Below the pieces are notes generated by a model, which ran no database searches, was not told the DNA's origin, and saw only the letters and a list, made by a program, of their open reading frames with translations. From IMG/VR virus record IMGVR_UViG_3300044707_000497, positions 1-62,760 of that record: a DNA stretch of 62,760 nt; one strand, 5' to 3'. Below are positions 24,888 through 32,993 of the stretch, piece by piece (position 1 is the first letter of the stretch; every line of letters starts with the position of its first letter). This DNA comes from a virus. The position numbers were made by a program, and so were the translations under genes.

Positions 24888-26236
24888 GCTCGGTTCTCGA
24901 CCCCGCCAGCTTTCAAGACTTCGCATTCGACGGCAAGAACTTCTACGACAAGGCCGAGGACGGCTGGTGGAGGCCCCTTGCATCCAGCATGGTTCATGTG
25001 GAACTCAAGGGTCGAGGTCTAAGCGCCAAAGCAGCAAAGGGTCAAGTCGCCTCGCAGATTGACATCGCGCTGCGGACGATCCTGAAAAGTCGCCGCGTTG
25101 ATGGCGCGGCTCCGTTCCTCTACCACAAGGAAGACATTGTGGATAAAAGCGGTCGCAAGTTTCTCAACATGAGCATGGTAAAAGCCATGCTGCCCGCCGA
25201 AAGCGCAGGGGCTTGGGGAGAAAAATTCCCGATCATCGCGCAGGTTTACGATAATGTCTTTGCGTCAGACCTATACAGAAACTTGTTTCTAGCTTGGTTC
25301 AAACGCTTCTACTCCACGGCACTTGCCGGAGACCCCGCCCTAGGACAAATTTTAGCTCTTGTTGGGCCGGTTCACTGCTACAAAAGTTGGACGATCCATA
25401 AGGTTCTCAAGCCTGCGATGGGCGGGTTTGCCGACATGAGCAATATGGCTGCGGGACAGTCAGGCGGGTTCAATGCCGAGGTGTTCAGAGCGCCACTGGC
25501 AGTAATCGACGACAGCCAAGGGGCAAGCTCCGAGGACAAGCGCCTCGCCTACGCCAGTGCCCTCAAGAAGCTCGTCGCTCACGGCAGCCACATGTATCAC
25601 GAAAAATACCTGACACCTACAGAAGTCGAGTGGAAGGGACGAGTGGTGCTGGCGCTTAACGACGACCCCGTCTCAATCCGCCTCATGCCGACGATGGAAC
25701 TCTCCAACGCGGACAAAATCGTAGGCGTTTACTTGAAAACATGGGCCGATCACCCGCCTTCCGATGTCTTTGACAACCTTGAAAATACGGAACTCCCGCA
25801 CTTCCTTGCATGGTTACTCAACTGGGAGCCGCCAGAGGATGTTGTTGATAGACGCGGGCGCTATGGAATCCGCGCCATTGTCGCCGATGAGATCAAGGAA
25901 AAGCAGTTCCAGTCCTCCACCACAGGGGCTACCCATGAAAAACTCAACGAGTGGTGGGCGCGTAGAACTGCCGACGATAGAGCAAAACCCTTTATAGGAA
26001 CAGCTTCGGCTTTGCTTGATGAACTCGGGGCGTGTTTCCGAAACAGCCCAGAACAACTTCGCGGGCTCACGCAAATCATACTCTCATCAAAGCTGCGTGA
26101 ACTCGCGGCCAAGGGAGACATGGGGGTAGAGGTCGTTCCGAAGTCCCCACTCTCAAAGAAATCTCTCAAATTTAAAATCTTCATGCCTTGGGTCGATGCA
26201 CCTGAGCCTGTGGTATTTGCTCCTATGAAAGAGTAA
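24584..26236 (+). CDS. Superfamily 3 (D5-like) replicative helicase
   Basis: 550 residues. Walker A is GPVHCYKSWTI (about 260-270) and Walker B LAVIDDSQG (about 305-313), followed by WKGRVVLALNDDPVS, the sensor Asn region typical of virus SF3/DUF5906 helicases. The first about 100 residues lie out of frame (-1) inside the primase gene and are acidic and disordered (SSGSGDKGGVDEV, SSEVDEVAQGDEEG). Either it starts at ATG 24584 or it is reached by frameshifting; no classic slippery heptamer was seen. Confidence 0.82.
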   Translation: MAHDPEATPTPNLVYNLVGELVGACPSSSGSGDKGGVDEVCEGHSSDGSPTGSVPREPDSSEVDEVAQGDEEGQREGTEPHLSEPEALAAAARAFTQANGIGSVLDPASFQDFAFDGKNFYDKAEDGWWRPLASSMVHVELKGRGLSAKAAKGQVASQIDIALRTILKSRRVDGAAPFLYHKEDIVDKSGRKFLNMSMVKAMLPAESAGAWGEKFPIIAQVYDNVFASDLYRNLFLAWFKRFYSTALAGDPALGQILALVGPVHCYKSWTIHKVLKPAMGGFADMSNMAAGQSGGFNAEVFRAPLAVIDDSQGASSEDKRLAYASALKKLVAHGSHMYHEKYLTPTEVEWKGRVVLALNDDPVSIRLMPTMELSNADKIVGVYLKTWADHPPSDVFDNLENTELPHFLAWLLNWEPPEDVVDRRGRYGIRAIVADEIKEKQFQSSTTGATHEKLNEWWARRTADDRAKPFIGTASALLDELGACFRNSPEQLRGLTQIILSSKLRELAAKGDMGVEVVPKSPLSKKSLKFKIFMPWVDAPEPVVFAPMKE

Positions 26237-26243
26237 TAACCGT
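26234..26243 (+). promoter_or_regulatory. TAATAACCGT motif before RNA A
   Basis: Exact motif overlapping the helicase stop codon, 11 nt before the conserved RNA block. Confidence 0.5.
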
Positions 26244-26254
26244 GAAATTTGGAT

Positions 26255-26367
26255 AAGCCGTGAGTGTCCTGGTCAAGGTGCAGTCGTTTGGTTTGGTTGG
26301 CTGATACCTTTTTCATCACGCAAGCCCGCCGCGTGTGGCCTAACCACGGAAGGCGGGCACCTTTTTT
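26255..26367 (+). ncRNA. Candidate structured RNA A, ending in a terminator
   Basis: AAGCCGTGAGTG (26255-26266) is followed by a short hairpin, then CCCGCC (26325-26330), CCACGG (26344-26349) and GGCGGG (26352-26357) with a T6 tract at 26362-26367. CCCGCC/GGCGGG forms the terminal stem, and CCGTG can pair with CACGG over about 85 nt. The same blocks, same order and same pairings recur at 44444-44522. No coding frame explains it. Confidence 0.65.
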
Positions 26368-26393
26368 GAACATCCACAACCCCACATTGTCAG

Positions 26394-26403
26394 TAATAAC
26401 CTC
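26394..26403 (+). promoter_or_regulatory. Variant TAATAACCGT motif
   Basis: TAATAACCTC, 7 nt before the ATG at 26411, after the RNA A terminator. Confidence 0.4.
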
Positions 26404-26410
26404 GCAACCT

Positions 26411-26680
26411 ATGCAACAAGAACAACTCGAACTCTTCAACGGCTCAGACTACGAACCGTGCCGAGACAGCGTAAGGCTTTCAGCCCAGCACAATAGAATT
26501 AAAAACCTCATGCTCGACGGGCAAGCCCGCACGCTCGGGCAGATCGCCGAAGTCACCGGAGACCCCGAAGCAAGCATCTCGGCTCAACTGCGACACATGA
26601 GAAAAGAACGCTTCGGGGCTTACACCGTAAGCAAAAACCATTTAGGAAACGGACTTTATACTTACAAAGTAACAAAATGA
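26411..26680 (+). CDS. Winged-helix DNA-binding protein
   Basis: 89 residues from ATG 26411. SAQHNRIKNLMLDGQARTLG and QIAEVTGDPEASISAQLRHM form a helix-turn-helix. FGAYTVSKNHLGNGLYTYKV is the wing. It is a likely phage transcription regulator, and it starts the block that leads to the sigma factor. Confidence 0.7.
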   Translation: MQQEQLELFNGSDYEPCRDSVRLSAQHNRIKNLMLDGQARTLGQIAEVTGDPEASISAQLRHMRKERFGAYTVSKNHLGNGLYTYKVTK

Positions 26681-26925
26681 GACCTATAACTGAAGCAATG
26701 CAGGAGAGCGAAAGAACAATAATCGTAGAGAAGCGGTTGCTCACCCAGCTGCAAAAATTAGCAGCCAAGAACATGAGAGTTAGGCGTCTCGCTAAAAGGA
26801 TAACAATGCGAGGGGCTGCTAAGATGCTTGGGATCAGTGCTTCACACTACTCGGACATCGAGAACGGACACCGCAACCTGAGCGTCAAACTCGCAATCAA
26901 GGCCGACAAATCATTCTGGGTATGA
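26677..26925 (+). CDS. Cro/C1-type HTH protein
   Basis: 82 residues. The C-terminal half has KRITMRGAAKMLGISASHYS followed by DIENGHRNLSVKLAIKAD, an XRE-type HTH. It is coupled to the previous gene by ATGA. A candidate repressor, although it is shorter than typical CI proteins and lacks a cleavage domain. Confidence 0.78.
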   Translation: MRPITEAMQESERTIIVEKRLLTQLQKLAAKNMRVRRLAKRITMRGAAKMLGISASHYSDIENGHRNLSVKLAIKADKSFWV

Positions 26926-27110
26926 ATAAAGACTACCCCAACTGGGCATGCTGGGACTGCGGAACCAAGCACGGCGCGAACAAGAAACAAGACCGCGTAT
27001 CAACTTGGCACTACGGCAAATGTGATGTCTGTGACGAGAACAAGAACGTAACTGAACCTAGGGACTACGGGCACTTCCCTAACTGGTTCAAGGAGAAAGG
27101 AAATAAATGA
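26922..27110 (+). CDS. Zinc-ribbon phage protein
   Basis: 62 residues with two CxxC pairs (WACWDCG and CDVCDEN) and the sequence WHYGKCDVCDENKNVTEPRD, which is common in small phage proteins. It probably binds zinc; role unknown. ATGA overlap on both sides. Confidence 0.75.
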   Translation: MNKDYPNWACWDCGTKHGANKKQDRVSTWHYGKCDVCDENKNVTEPRDYGHFPNWFKEKGNK

Positions 27111-27529
27111 AAATTGAAGTAACCAACGGCGTTGAAACCCCCGTAACGAAGTTTTTTTCCACTACGCCACAGACAGATGCCGCCATCAAAGCTCAAGCGG
27201 AATGGAGAAGGCCATTTATATCCTACACAATGAATGGCGTTACATGGGATGGGCCGGTTGCTGATTTGTGTCGAAGACTGGAACGCGAGCGCGACGAGTG
27301 GCGCAATAAATTTGATCTATCTGTTGATGCCGTCGAAATAGCTGCATGTTTAGCGCGAGCCGAAAGCGAGCGCGACGAAGCGCGTAAGCACTGCGAGTCC
27401 ATTGTCGATAAAGCCAAGGAACTCATCGCCCGATGGGACCAGCCATCATGGAAAGACACCGCTCCGACTGCAAGGTTCATTAACGCTTTGCGTATTGCCG
27501 TGAGAGCCTACGAGGAGAGACTGAAATGA
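27107..27529 (+). CDS. Hypothetical coiled-coil protein
   Basis: 140 residues. The middle is a long charged helix (ADLCRRLERERDEWRNKFDL, ARAESERDEARKHCES) of the kind seen in many accessory phage proteins. It ends with a short aromatic/basic helix. No family assigned. Confidence 0.65.
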   Translation: MKIEVTNGVETPVTKFFSTTPQTDAAIKAQAEWRRPFISYTMNGVTWDGPVADLCRRLERERDEWRNKFDLSVDAVEIAACLARAESERDEARKHCESIVDKAKELIARWDQPSWKDTAPTARFINALRIAVRAYEERLK

Positions 27530-27780
27530 AAATATACCTATTATCCAGCGGCCTAATTGGTAACGGGAGCGCCGCGCCTGAAGCCGCCTTCACAACCAAA
27601 AAGGCGATGCTGGCCTACATCAAGAAAGAATACCCCGACGCGAGGGGCACAAACCGAATGGAGAAGGACGAACTTTACTGGGAATACGAATTGGGCTGGG
27701 TCATGGCAGAAAAAATACCCTTCTTTTCTGACATACAAGAGAAAATTGAAGCAATGAATCAAAGACTCAGGGAGCCATGA
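27526..27780 (+). CDS. Hypothetical protein
   Basis: 84 residues, MKIYLLSSGLIGNGSAAPEA with AFTTKKAMLAYIKKEYPDAR and ELYWEYELGWVMAEKIPF. Mixed alpha/beta small protein, coupled on both sides by ATGA. Not recognised. Confidence 0.62.
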   Translation: MKIYLLSSGLIGNGSAAPEAAFTTKKAMLAYIKKEYPDARGTNRMEKDELYWEYELGWVMAEKIPFFSDIQEKIEAMNQRLREP

Positions 27781-27974
27781 AGCTACCAGAGTCGTGTCAG
27801 AGGAAAAAGCGGTATTCCGAACTCTTAACCGCCCGAAGACAAGCTACGAAGGCATGGGTTTTCGATGGGACACCGCTTTGGCCTTACCGCTGTAGGTTTT
27901 GCATGGAATGGCATCTCACCTCGCAGTCCCCCGACAAGCAACTTAAGAACGGCTACAACACGATACTGAAATGA
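27777..27974 (+). CDS. Small zinc-finger-like protein
   Basis: 65 residues, very basic, with YRCRFCMEWHLTS suggesting one treble-clef or finger with C, C and H ligands. This CxxC...WH pattern is frequent in small phage proteins placed beside sigma or resolvase genes. Function unknown. Confidence 0.62.
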   Translation: MKLPESCQRKKRYSELLTARRQATKAWVFDGTPLWPYRCRFCMEWHLTSQSPDKQLKNGYNTILK

Positions 27975-28465
27975 CAGAGGAAGAATTTAACCAAGCCGTC
28001 GCCGACAATTTTGCGAAGCTGGTGAGGACCGCCGAGGCAGTCCTAGGGTGCCACGATTCCGCCAAGGATTCGGTGCAGCAAGCGGTCATCCGAGTTTGGA
28101 AGAATATCGCCACTTTTGATCCGAAGAAGGGAGCCTTTGTAACACTGCTGCATGTCGCGGTGAAGCGCCAAGCCATAAGCCATCAAATCTCGCGCAAGCG
28201 TAGGCTTACGGCTATGGAACGCTTCTGGGTAGATATTATCCCCGAGCGCCCGAGGAAGGCCGACCCACGCTTGCAAGGTTTGATGGACGCCTTGGACGAG
28301 TTGCCCGAGAAGAAACAGGCGCTCCTTCGGGAACACTTCTTCGAGGGCAAGACCGTAGCGGAAATCGCCGAAGAGATGGGGCTGTCGCGAGCCGCCACGG
28401 GCGCACGGATCAAGACTCTCAAAGGGGCGCTGAAGCGGCAGTATAGAAAAAAGATACGCACATAA
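27971..28465 (+). CDS. ECF-like RNA polymerase sigma factor
   Basis: 164 residues. Region 2 (DSVQQAVIRVWKNIATFDPK and FVTLLHVAVKRQAISHQISR, about 30-78) binds core polymerase and the -10. Region 4 (LDELPEKKQALLREHFFEGK, then VAEIAEEMGLSRAATGARIK, about 105-155) reads the -35. It probably redirects host polymerase to middle or late phage promoters; the recurrent TAATAACCGT motif is a candidate target. It is the last gene before a strong terminator. Confidence 0.85.
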   Translation: MTEEEFNQAVADNFAKLVRTAEAVLGCHDSAKDSVQQAVIRVWKNIATFDPKKGAFVTLLHVAVKRQAISHQISRKRRLTAMERFWVDIIPERPRKADPRLQGLMDALDELPEKKQALLREHFFEGKTVAEIAEEMGLSRAATGARIKTLKGALKRQYRKKIRT

Positions 28466-28494
28466 CGGCGCTACGCCAGATATGCGTATAGAAT

Positions 28495-28525
28495 AACCCT
28501 CGGTAGTGGTGCCGAGGGTTTTTTC
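28495..28525 (+). terminator. Rho-independent terminator after the sigma factor gene
   Basis: AACCCTCGG (28495-28503) and CCGAGGGTT (28512-28520) form a 9-bp stem with an 8-nt loop, followed directly by TTTT. Confidence 0.9.
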
Positions 28526-28915
28526 TTGCCCCGAGGGTGGGGGGTCTGGGGGGAGTTATTAACTTTCACCAAAAAATAAGTAACTCCGAGTGATGACATT
28601 ACATCAAAATGGGGGGAAGGGGGGGGGGGGGGGGTGGGAGAAATAAAAATAAAAAAAACTACGGCGACGAGAAAAAACCCCTAATATATTATATTTTTTT
28701 AAACGGTAGAATAGGACAAACCCCCTTTCCCCCCGAGAGGGGTTAAAAGCCTCCACTCGTATCGGTTAGTGTGGGGGGTTTGAGAAAAAACTGACCCCCC
28801 GAGACCCCCCGTTTTTTACAAACCCCCCGCTTGCGCTCGGCCCCTCCACTCGGCCTAAAAATAAATATGCGTATGAATGTATATTTCCAAAAATCGACAA
28901 AAAATTTATTTGGGG
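28526..28915. other. Gene-free G-tract and AT-rich segment, possible origin
   Basis: No plausible gene. It holds a run of 16 G (28619-28634), an A/T-rich block around 28640-28710 (including AATATATTATATTTTTTTAA) and repeated AAACCCCC/GGGGGTTT segments able to pair (about 28731 with 28775, again near 28820). Sharp strand asymmetry next to AT-rich DNA is typical of replication origins or packaging signals; no iterons were found. Confidence 0.4.
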
Positions 28916-30010
28916 TCAAATGATAGTCGCCACCGGCGATAGCCGGTGATAGCCCCCTACCCTGGTGGGGTGGGTGGTGGGGTCGAATTTCCGTCCATAA
29001 GTGCCTCTACGGGTTTTCAACCCGTATCCCCTGAATCCATAAACCATTGATTCACAGCAAGTTAGCACATCTGCCGCTTTGCTTTGTCCAGCATTGCACA
29101 GCATTTCCAGCGTAGAAAGCCCGTTTTTGCAAAGTTTTCATTGCCCTAGGGCACAAGGGTTTATGGCTACTTTGTTCAAAAGTTAATAACTGGCAATTTT
29201 TGCAGAAAAGCCGTAGATTGGCAAGGCAAAGCCTTGAAAATGAGTAGCTTGCAAAGATTCCGTATAGAGAAGTGTCGGAGACGACATTAAACATCAGTCG
29301 GGGCTGGCTCGCCAGTCCTCGCAAGTGATCTTTTTAGTTTGCGGGAATGACCTACGGATGAGGATGGAAGCCCTCACATTGGTTCAAGTCGGAACGGGCT
29401 TTAGCTCATAAGTTTCTGACGGACTTCAGTCCAACTGAACCAAAGTAGAATGCTGCCTGCATCAATGCTGAATTGATTTTCGGTCTTTGACATTTTGACG
29501 GAGTGAATCTCCAAGTGGCGGTTGGTTGAGACGCGGCGGTATATCGGGCAGTCCGAATCCGCTGAAGCGGTAAACCTATAAAGGCTTCAGGGCAATAATC
29601 TGGAAACGGGTTGAACCTCATTTCGGGGCGTGTTCGGGGCGCATTGTGGCGGATTTATCCGCTGGCGGCTACTCCCTCGCAACTCTCTCGCAATGATCCG
29701 TAGCATCCAATTATTGAAAATTTTAGTTTAGGAGAGCCCTTGCGCTATGCAAGCAAGGGGAAGCGGCCAAAGGCCGACGCGGCGGCGATGCCTCACCGCG
29801 TTAGTTCAACTTAAACGGCGACAATAGAAGCCAACCCGAATCTGATCAACGGCAATGTCTAACAGTGTTGCCACCAGTAGCGCGGTTCGATCAGTGAAGG
29901 CAATCACTCTTCAGGCGGTGGAAGAGTGAGGTTAATGCAACCAAGAATCCATGTGGATTCTTGCCAGTCACAAGTCTGGAGAGAATGCAGAGTGACCAAC
30001 CCGCAGTAAA
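28916..30010 (+). ncRNA. Candidate long structured non-coding RNA, about 1.1 kb
   Basis: No gene fits here, yet there are many perfect hairpins: ACCGGC/GCCGGT near 28932, ACGGG/CCCGT near 29010, AAGGC/GCCTT near 29220, CTGGC/GCCAG near 29300, CCGC/GCGG near 29560, GCGGAT/ATCCGC at 29649-29662, CCCTTGC/GCAAGGG near 29738, CGGCC/GGCCG near 29765, CACTCTTC/GAAGAGTG at 29905-29928 and CAAGAATCC/GGATTCTTG at 29942-29963. Base composition is balanced. Size and location (phage, gene-free) resemble large phage RNAs such as GOLLD or ROOL, but identity is not established. Confidence 0.45.
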
Positions 30011-30025
30011 ATAGAAAGTAAAACC

Positions 30026-30457
30026 ATGCAAGTTATTGAAACACAAATCACAGCCCCAGCCGTCGCAGCAGCAGTCACCCGCGACATTGTCACATCCAAG
30101 GGCAAAGTCACTGGGACTGAATTCATCTTCGAGATGGGCGATACCAAAGCCCTCAAAGAAGCGATCAAATCGGCTCATCCAGATTGGGGCAACAAGCGGA
30201 TCAGCCGTGAGGTTGCTGTCCTCCGTGCCGACAAGATGGCGGCAAGCCGCCTCCAAGCGGATGCCTTCGTCGGAATGCAGTTCGCCAAAGGCCGCACGGC
30301 TGTCCTCGGTAAGGATCGCAACAGCGGCAAGTCTTCCCTCCACTTCGAGGATTGCAATGTCGAGGCTGATGGCACTGCCATCCTCAAGGCTGCCGCTCAA
30401 AAGCTGGCCGACAAGATGGGCTGGACATTGGAGGCTGCCATCGAAGCTCTCAAGTAA
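30026..30457 (+). CDS. Hypothetical protein, first gene of the second early block
   Basis: 143 residues. GTEFIFEMGDTKALKEAIKS, PDWGNKRISREVAVLRADKM and LKAAAQKLADKMGWTLEAAI suggest a mainly helical protein with a possible helix-turn-helix. It directly follows the long non-coding region. Unknown function. Confidence 0.68.
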   Translation: MQVIETQITAPAVAAAVTRDIVTSKGKVTGTEFIFEMGDTKALKEAIKSAHPDWGNKRISREVAVLRADKMAASRLQADAFVGMQFAKGRTAVLGKDRNSGKSSLHFEDCNVEADGTAILKAAAQKLADKMGWTLEAAIEALK

Positions 30458-30541
30458 GGTCGAAACACCCCGCAAGGGGTGTCTGTCCGTAATGCGGACA
30501 CTGATGATGACCATCTGCAAAACCTTAACAAGAAAGAAGAT

Positions 30542-30757
30542 ATGACAGAAATTATCGCAATCGCTTTAGACAATCTCAAGGATGCCCGTGACAATGGGCA
30601 ATCCCAATTCCCAAGCAATGATATTCTCGCCGCTTGCATCACCATCGCCAAGTCAAAGGCTTCTCAAGTAGAAGAAGACTTATATGGAATCATATGCCGT
30701 GGAAACACTGGCGAATTCCGTTTCACTGATCACTCCTTTCGGTTTTTCCCTCTCTAA
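30542..30757 (+). CDS. Hypothetical protein
   Basis: 71 residues from ATG 30542, which has an AAGAAAGAAG purine-rich ribosome site; an upstream in-frame start at 30479 is less likely. NLKDARDNGQSQFPSNDILA is followed by a helix and a short aromatic C-terminus (HSFRFFPL). Not recognised. Confidence 0.6.
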   Translation: MTEIIAIALDNLKDARDNGQSQFPSNDILAACITIAKSKASQVEEDLYGIICRGNTGEFRFTDHSFRFFPL

Positions 30758-30759
30758 TT

Positions 30760-31284
30760 ATGACATCCAACTTCCAACAAATCCGCGAGCATGGAATCCT
30801 GAAGGCTGATCCAATGCTCGACCGCAAGGATTGGTCTTTCGACCATCGCGGCGAGATCATCGCCAGGTATAAAAACAAGGTGGCGGGCAACAAGACATCC
30901 AAGTATAAGGAAATCCGCAAGCCTCTCCCGACTCCCCTCGAAACAAGGCTTGCCCTCCAGTCTCGGCTTCTCATTGCCGCCCAAGAGCGGGGCAATGTGC
31001 CACTGAATCATGCACCAAAGAAGCCTGCACCAGTGCATTTCGTTCTCATTGTAGAGAATAAGACTTTCTTCCCTGAAGTAGAGAAGGATGGAGAAACCGT
31101 AAGAATGCCCCTCCGTGTTGTGAAGGGCACGATTATCGGCACGAATAAATTCCGCGAGGAGTTTTCCATCGTGAAGCGGTCTTGCAACCTGAAGGTTGCC
31201 AAGATCAGGGCAAGAGTTGCCCGAGTTTGCGGCGACGCTGCCGCCAAAGAATTAGATCAGTGCATCATCAACCTATACAAATAA
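30760..31284 (+). CDS. Hypothetical basic protein
   Basis: 174 residues, basic, with ARYKNKVAGNKTSKYKEIRK and VHFVLIVENKTFFPEVEKDG. A beta-rich centre and helical end with two Cys. It starts 2 nt after the previous stop and its TAA overlaps the next ATG. Possibly nucleic-acid binding by charge; no family recognised. Confidence 0.65.
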   Translation: MTSNFQQIREHGILKADPMLDRKDWSFDHRGEIIARYKNKVAGNKTSKYKEIRKPLPTPLETRLALQSRLLIAAQERGNVPLNHAPKKPAPVHFVLIVENKTFFPEVEKDGETVRMPLRVVKGTIIGTNKFREEFSIVKRSCNLKVAKIRARVARVCGDAAAKELDQCIINLYK

Positions 31285-31691
31285 TGAAAGACCTCGTTAT
31301 GACACAATACTGCAAAATAAATCCTATGTTAATCGAAGCAACGCTGTTTCAAATCACCCACACTCATAATCGGTATAACGACCGCCATAATTGGTCATGG
31401 CCCCGACAACGCACCAGCACCTTTGTTCTTAGGGACAAGCCAAAAACCTCTTGGCAAGATGTAGCCGAAGAGTGTTTCCACATCACCAATGCGCCCGAGG
31501 AAATGCTTTCAGAGTCGCAGATGCAGCTTGCTGCATCGCACAAGAAAGCATCTTTGTCAGTCGGCGACATCGTTCAGGTGACGCATCCATGCGGCACTGA
31601 GTTCTTCATGTGCCTTTCTTCGGGGTGGAAGAGGGCTGAAGCCGACGAGCTTTCGCAGTTCTTTGGCTGCCTCGTCACAACAGAAAAATAA
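31284..31691 (+). CDS. Hypothetical protein
   Basis: 135 residues from ATG 31284 (TAATG coupling). TLFQITHTHNRYNDRHNWSW, then AEECFHITNAPEEMLSESQM and a small barrel-like end (SLSVGDIVQVTHPCGTEFFM). The last part resembles a short SH3-like domain seen in phage proteins. Function unknown. Confidence 0.6.
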   Translation: MKDLVMTQYCKINPMLIEATLFQITHTHNRYNDRHNWSWPRQRTSTFVLRDKPKTSWQDVAEECFHITNAPEEMLSESQMQLAASHKKASLSVGDIVQVTHPCGTEFFMCLSSGWKRAEADELSQFFGCLVTTEK

Positions 31692-31702
31692 TTCCTATCA
31701 TA

Positions 31703-31870
31703 ATGAAAATTATATCCATCCTGCTCATCATCGCATGGTGTTTGGCTTTCCCGACGGCGTTCTTCGTCGTCTGGGCTTGCAACATGTCAGTTGGCGAAGC
31801 CCTCCCACTCCTTTCTGCGACGAGTGCCCTTGGCCTCATCGCTGGAATCATCCACGAAAAATACGCTTGA
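31703..31870 (+). CDS. Small two-span membrane protein
   Basis: 55 residues with two hydrophobic helices, IISILLIIAWCLAFPTAFFV and LPLLSATSALGLIAGII, separated by a short polar loop. It may be an early membrane protein such as a superinfection-exclusion factor; that is only a guess from its form. Confidence 0.65.
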   Translation: MKIISILLIIAWCLAFPTAFFVVWACNMSVGEALPLLSATSALGLIAGIIHEKYA

Positions 31871-31873
31871 AGT

Positions 31874-31883
31874 TAATAACCGT
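31874..31883 (+). promoter_or_regulatory. TAATAACCGT motif
   Basis: Exact motif 29 nt before the ATG at 31913, followed by an A/C-rich leader without Shine-Dalgarno. Confidence 0.55.
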
Positions 31884-31912
31884 TTCACTAAAACCACAAC
31901 CAAACAACCAGA

Positions 31913-32083
31913 ATGAACCCGAACCTTGACCCTGACGACGACGAGCGGCCTGCACGCTCATTCCGCCGTGACCCCGACGACCAACCAACGAGTGAAGACT
32001 TGTTGAAAGAAGCGCGAGAATTCCATGATGAGTGGTCTCGCCGCAACCCTAACCGAGTCTATGGCTACTCATACCCCGACTGA
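31913..32083 (+). CDS. Small acidic/basic hypothetical protein
   Basis: 56 residues: MNPNLDPDDDERPARSFRRD, then a helix (SEDLLKEAREFHDEWSRR) and a Tyr-rich end. It follows a TAATAACCGT motif and an A/C-rich leader. Unknown. Confidence 0.6.
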   Translation: MNPNLDPDDDERPARSFRRDPDDQPTSEDLLKEAREFHDEWSRRNPNRVYGYSYPD

Positions 32084-32087
32084 ACCA

Positions 32088-32249
32088 ATGAATCAAAGAA
32101 CCACTGATCCATTGAACGAGTGGCGTCTTGGCAAGCGTATTGCCGAGGCGCTAGGGCTCAAGCCCGTCGGAGAAAACAAATACAAAACCCAGTGGGGCGT
32201 GAAGAACCCCATCGCATTAACCAAGGCGCTCCGCGCCATTCTCAAATGA
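32088..32249 (+). CDS. Small hypothetical protein
   Basis: 53 residues from ATG 32088. LNEWRLGKRIAEALGLKPVG, then YKTQWGVKNPIALTKALRAI; looks like a compact HTH-like phage peptide. Its stop is coupled to the next gene by ATGA. Confidence 0.55.
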   Translation: MNQRTTDPLNEWRLGKRIAEALGLKPVGENKYKTQWGVKNPIALTKALRAILK

Positions 32250-32485
32250 ACGAAGACATCACACTTCCTTGGTATGGCGGCGTGCCGTGCCTCATCTCGC
32301 AGTATCGAATCGTCGCCAGCAACACCGGCTTCGGCTGGTTTGCTGTCGAGAGGTGGGACTTCGGCTTAGGGCAGTATGCCCCGCTGACATCGTTCCGCGA
32401 CTTTGACCAGGCCAGAGAGTTCATCCGTCTGGAGTCTTTTAGAGAGAAGTCCCTTTCCCCAGAACAACAAACCACAAACCAATAG
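32246..32485 (+). CDS. Hypothetical protein
   Basis: 79 residues from the coupled ATG at 32246. WYGGVPCLISQYRIVASNTG and GFGWFAVERWDFGLGQYAPL show a beta-rich aromatic core. No family recognised. Confidence 0.58.
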   Translation: MNEDITLPWYGGVPCLISQYRIVASNTGFGWFAVERWDFGLGQYAPLTSFRDFDQAREFIRLESFREKSLSPEQQTTNQ

Positions 32486-32497
32486 AAAACCAAAACC

Positions 32498-32944
32498 ATG
32501 TCATGCTTCATTGTTAGCAACGAAACAATCGGTCGCGTCGCCCTAGCCACAGATGCCAAGGGTAAATACAACGAACGACTCAGCACAGCGTTCGAGGAAA
32601 TTGGCTACGACCTTTTTGATGTCGAGCGCCTTGCCCGAGACCTATTCGACCTCAATGTGGATGCGTTCTGTGAACGCTACCCCGCCGACGAAGATGCCCC
32701 AGAGGGTCAGCGCACCCGATACCCCGAGGACATCCCCGAGTTCGAGTTTATCCCATTCACAGGCAAGTTGGATCGGGCAGCACTGATCCAAGCCCACAAG
32801 TCGGCATGTTGCCTACACTACCAGTGCAGTGAAGGGGATGTTCCCGAGCGCCCACTATACAAGGCTCTCAAGAAGTTCATCCGCGACCTCGAAAGAGACC
32901 TCGTCACCAACACCCCCGAATGGGAAGAAGCCCTTTGGGGGTGA
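32498..32944 (+). CDS. Conserved-looking phage protein of unknown function
   Basis: 148 residues. N-terminal MSCFIVSNETIGRVALATDA, an acidic middle (RYPADEDAPEGQ) and a helical end with SACCLHYQCSEGDVPERPLY. The leader CAAAACCATG has no Shine-Dalgarno. The protein may bind metal through its CC...C cluster; unverified. Confidence 0.68.
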   Translation: MSCFIVSNETIGRVALATDAKGKYNERLSTAFEEIGYDLFDVERLARDLFDLNVDAFCERYPADEDAPEGQRTRYPEDIPEFEFIPFTGKLDRAALIQAHKSACCLHYQCSEGDVPERPLYKALKKFIRDLERDLVTNTPEWEEALWG

Positions 32945-32946
32945 AG

Positions 32947-32993
32947 TCATAACCGTTCCCCTCAGAACACAACCATCAACCAATAGAAAAGAA
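32947..32993 (+). promoter_or_regulatory. Motif plus shared A/C-rich leader
   Basis: TCATAACCGT (32947-32956) begins a leader whose 25-nt core (from AACCGTTCCCCTCAG to CACAACCA) is identical to that before 37502. It precedes the ATG at 32994 and lacks a Shine-Dalgarno. Confidence 0.55.

Noticed and set aside
28985-29035. tRNA-like anticodon hairpin (ACGGG, 7-nt loop, CCCGT) in the non-coding region
   Set aside because: No matching T-arm, D-arm or acceptor stem around it; best read as one hairpin of the larger structured region.
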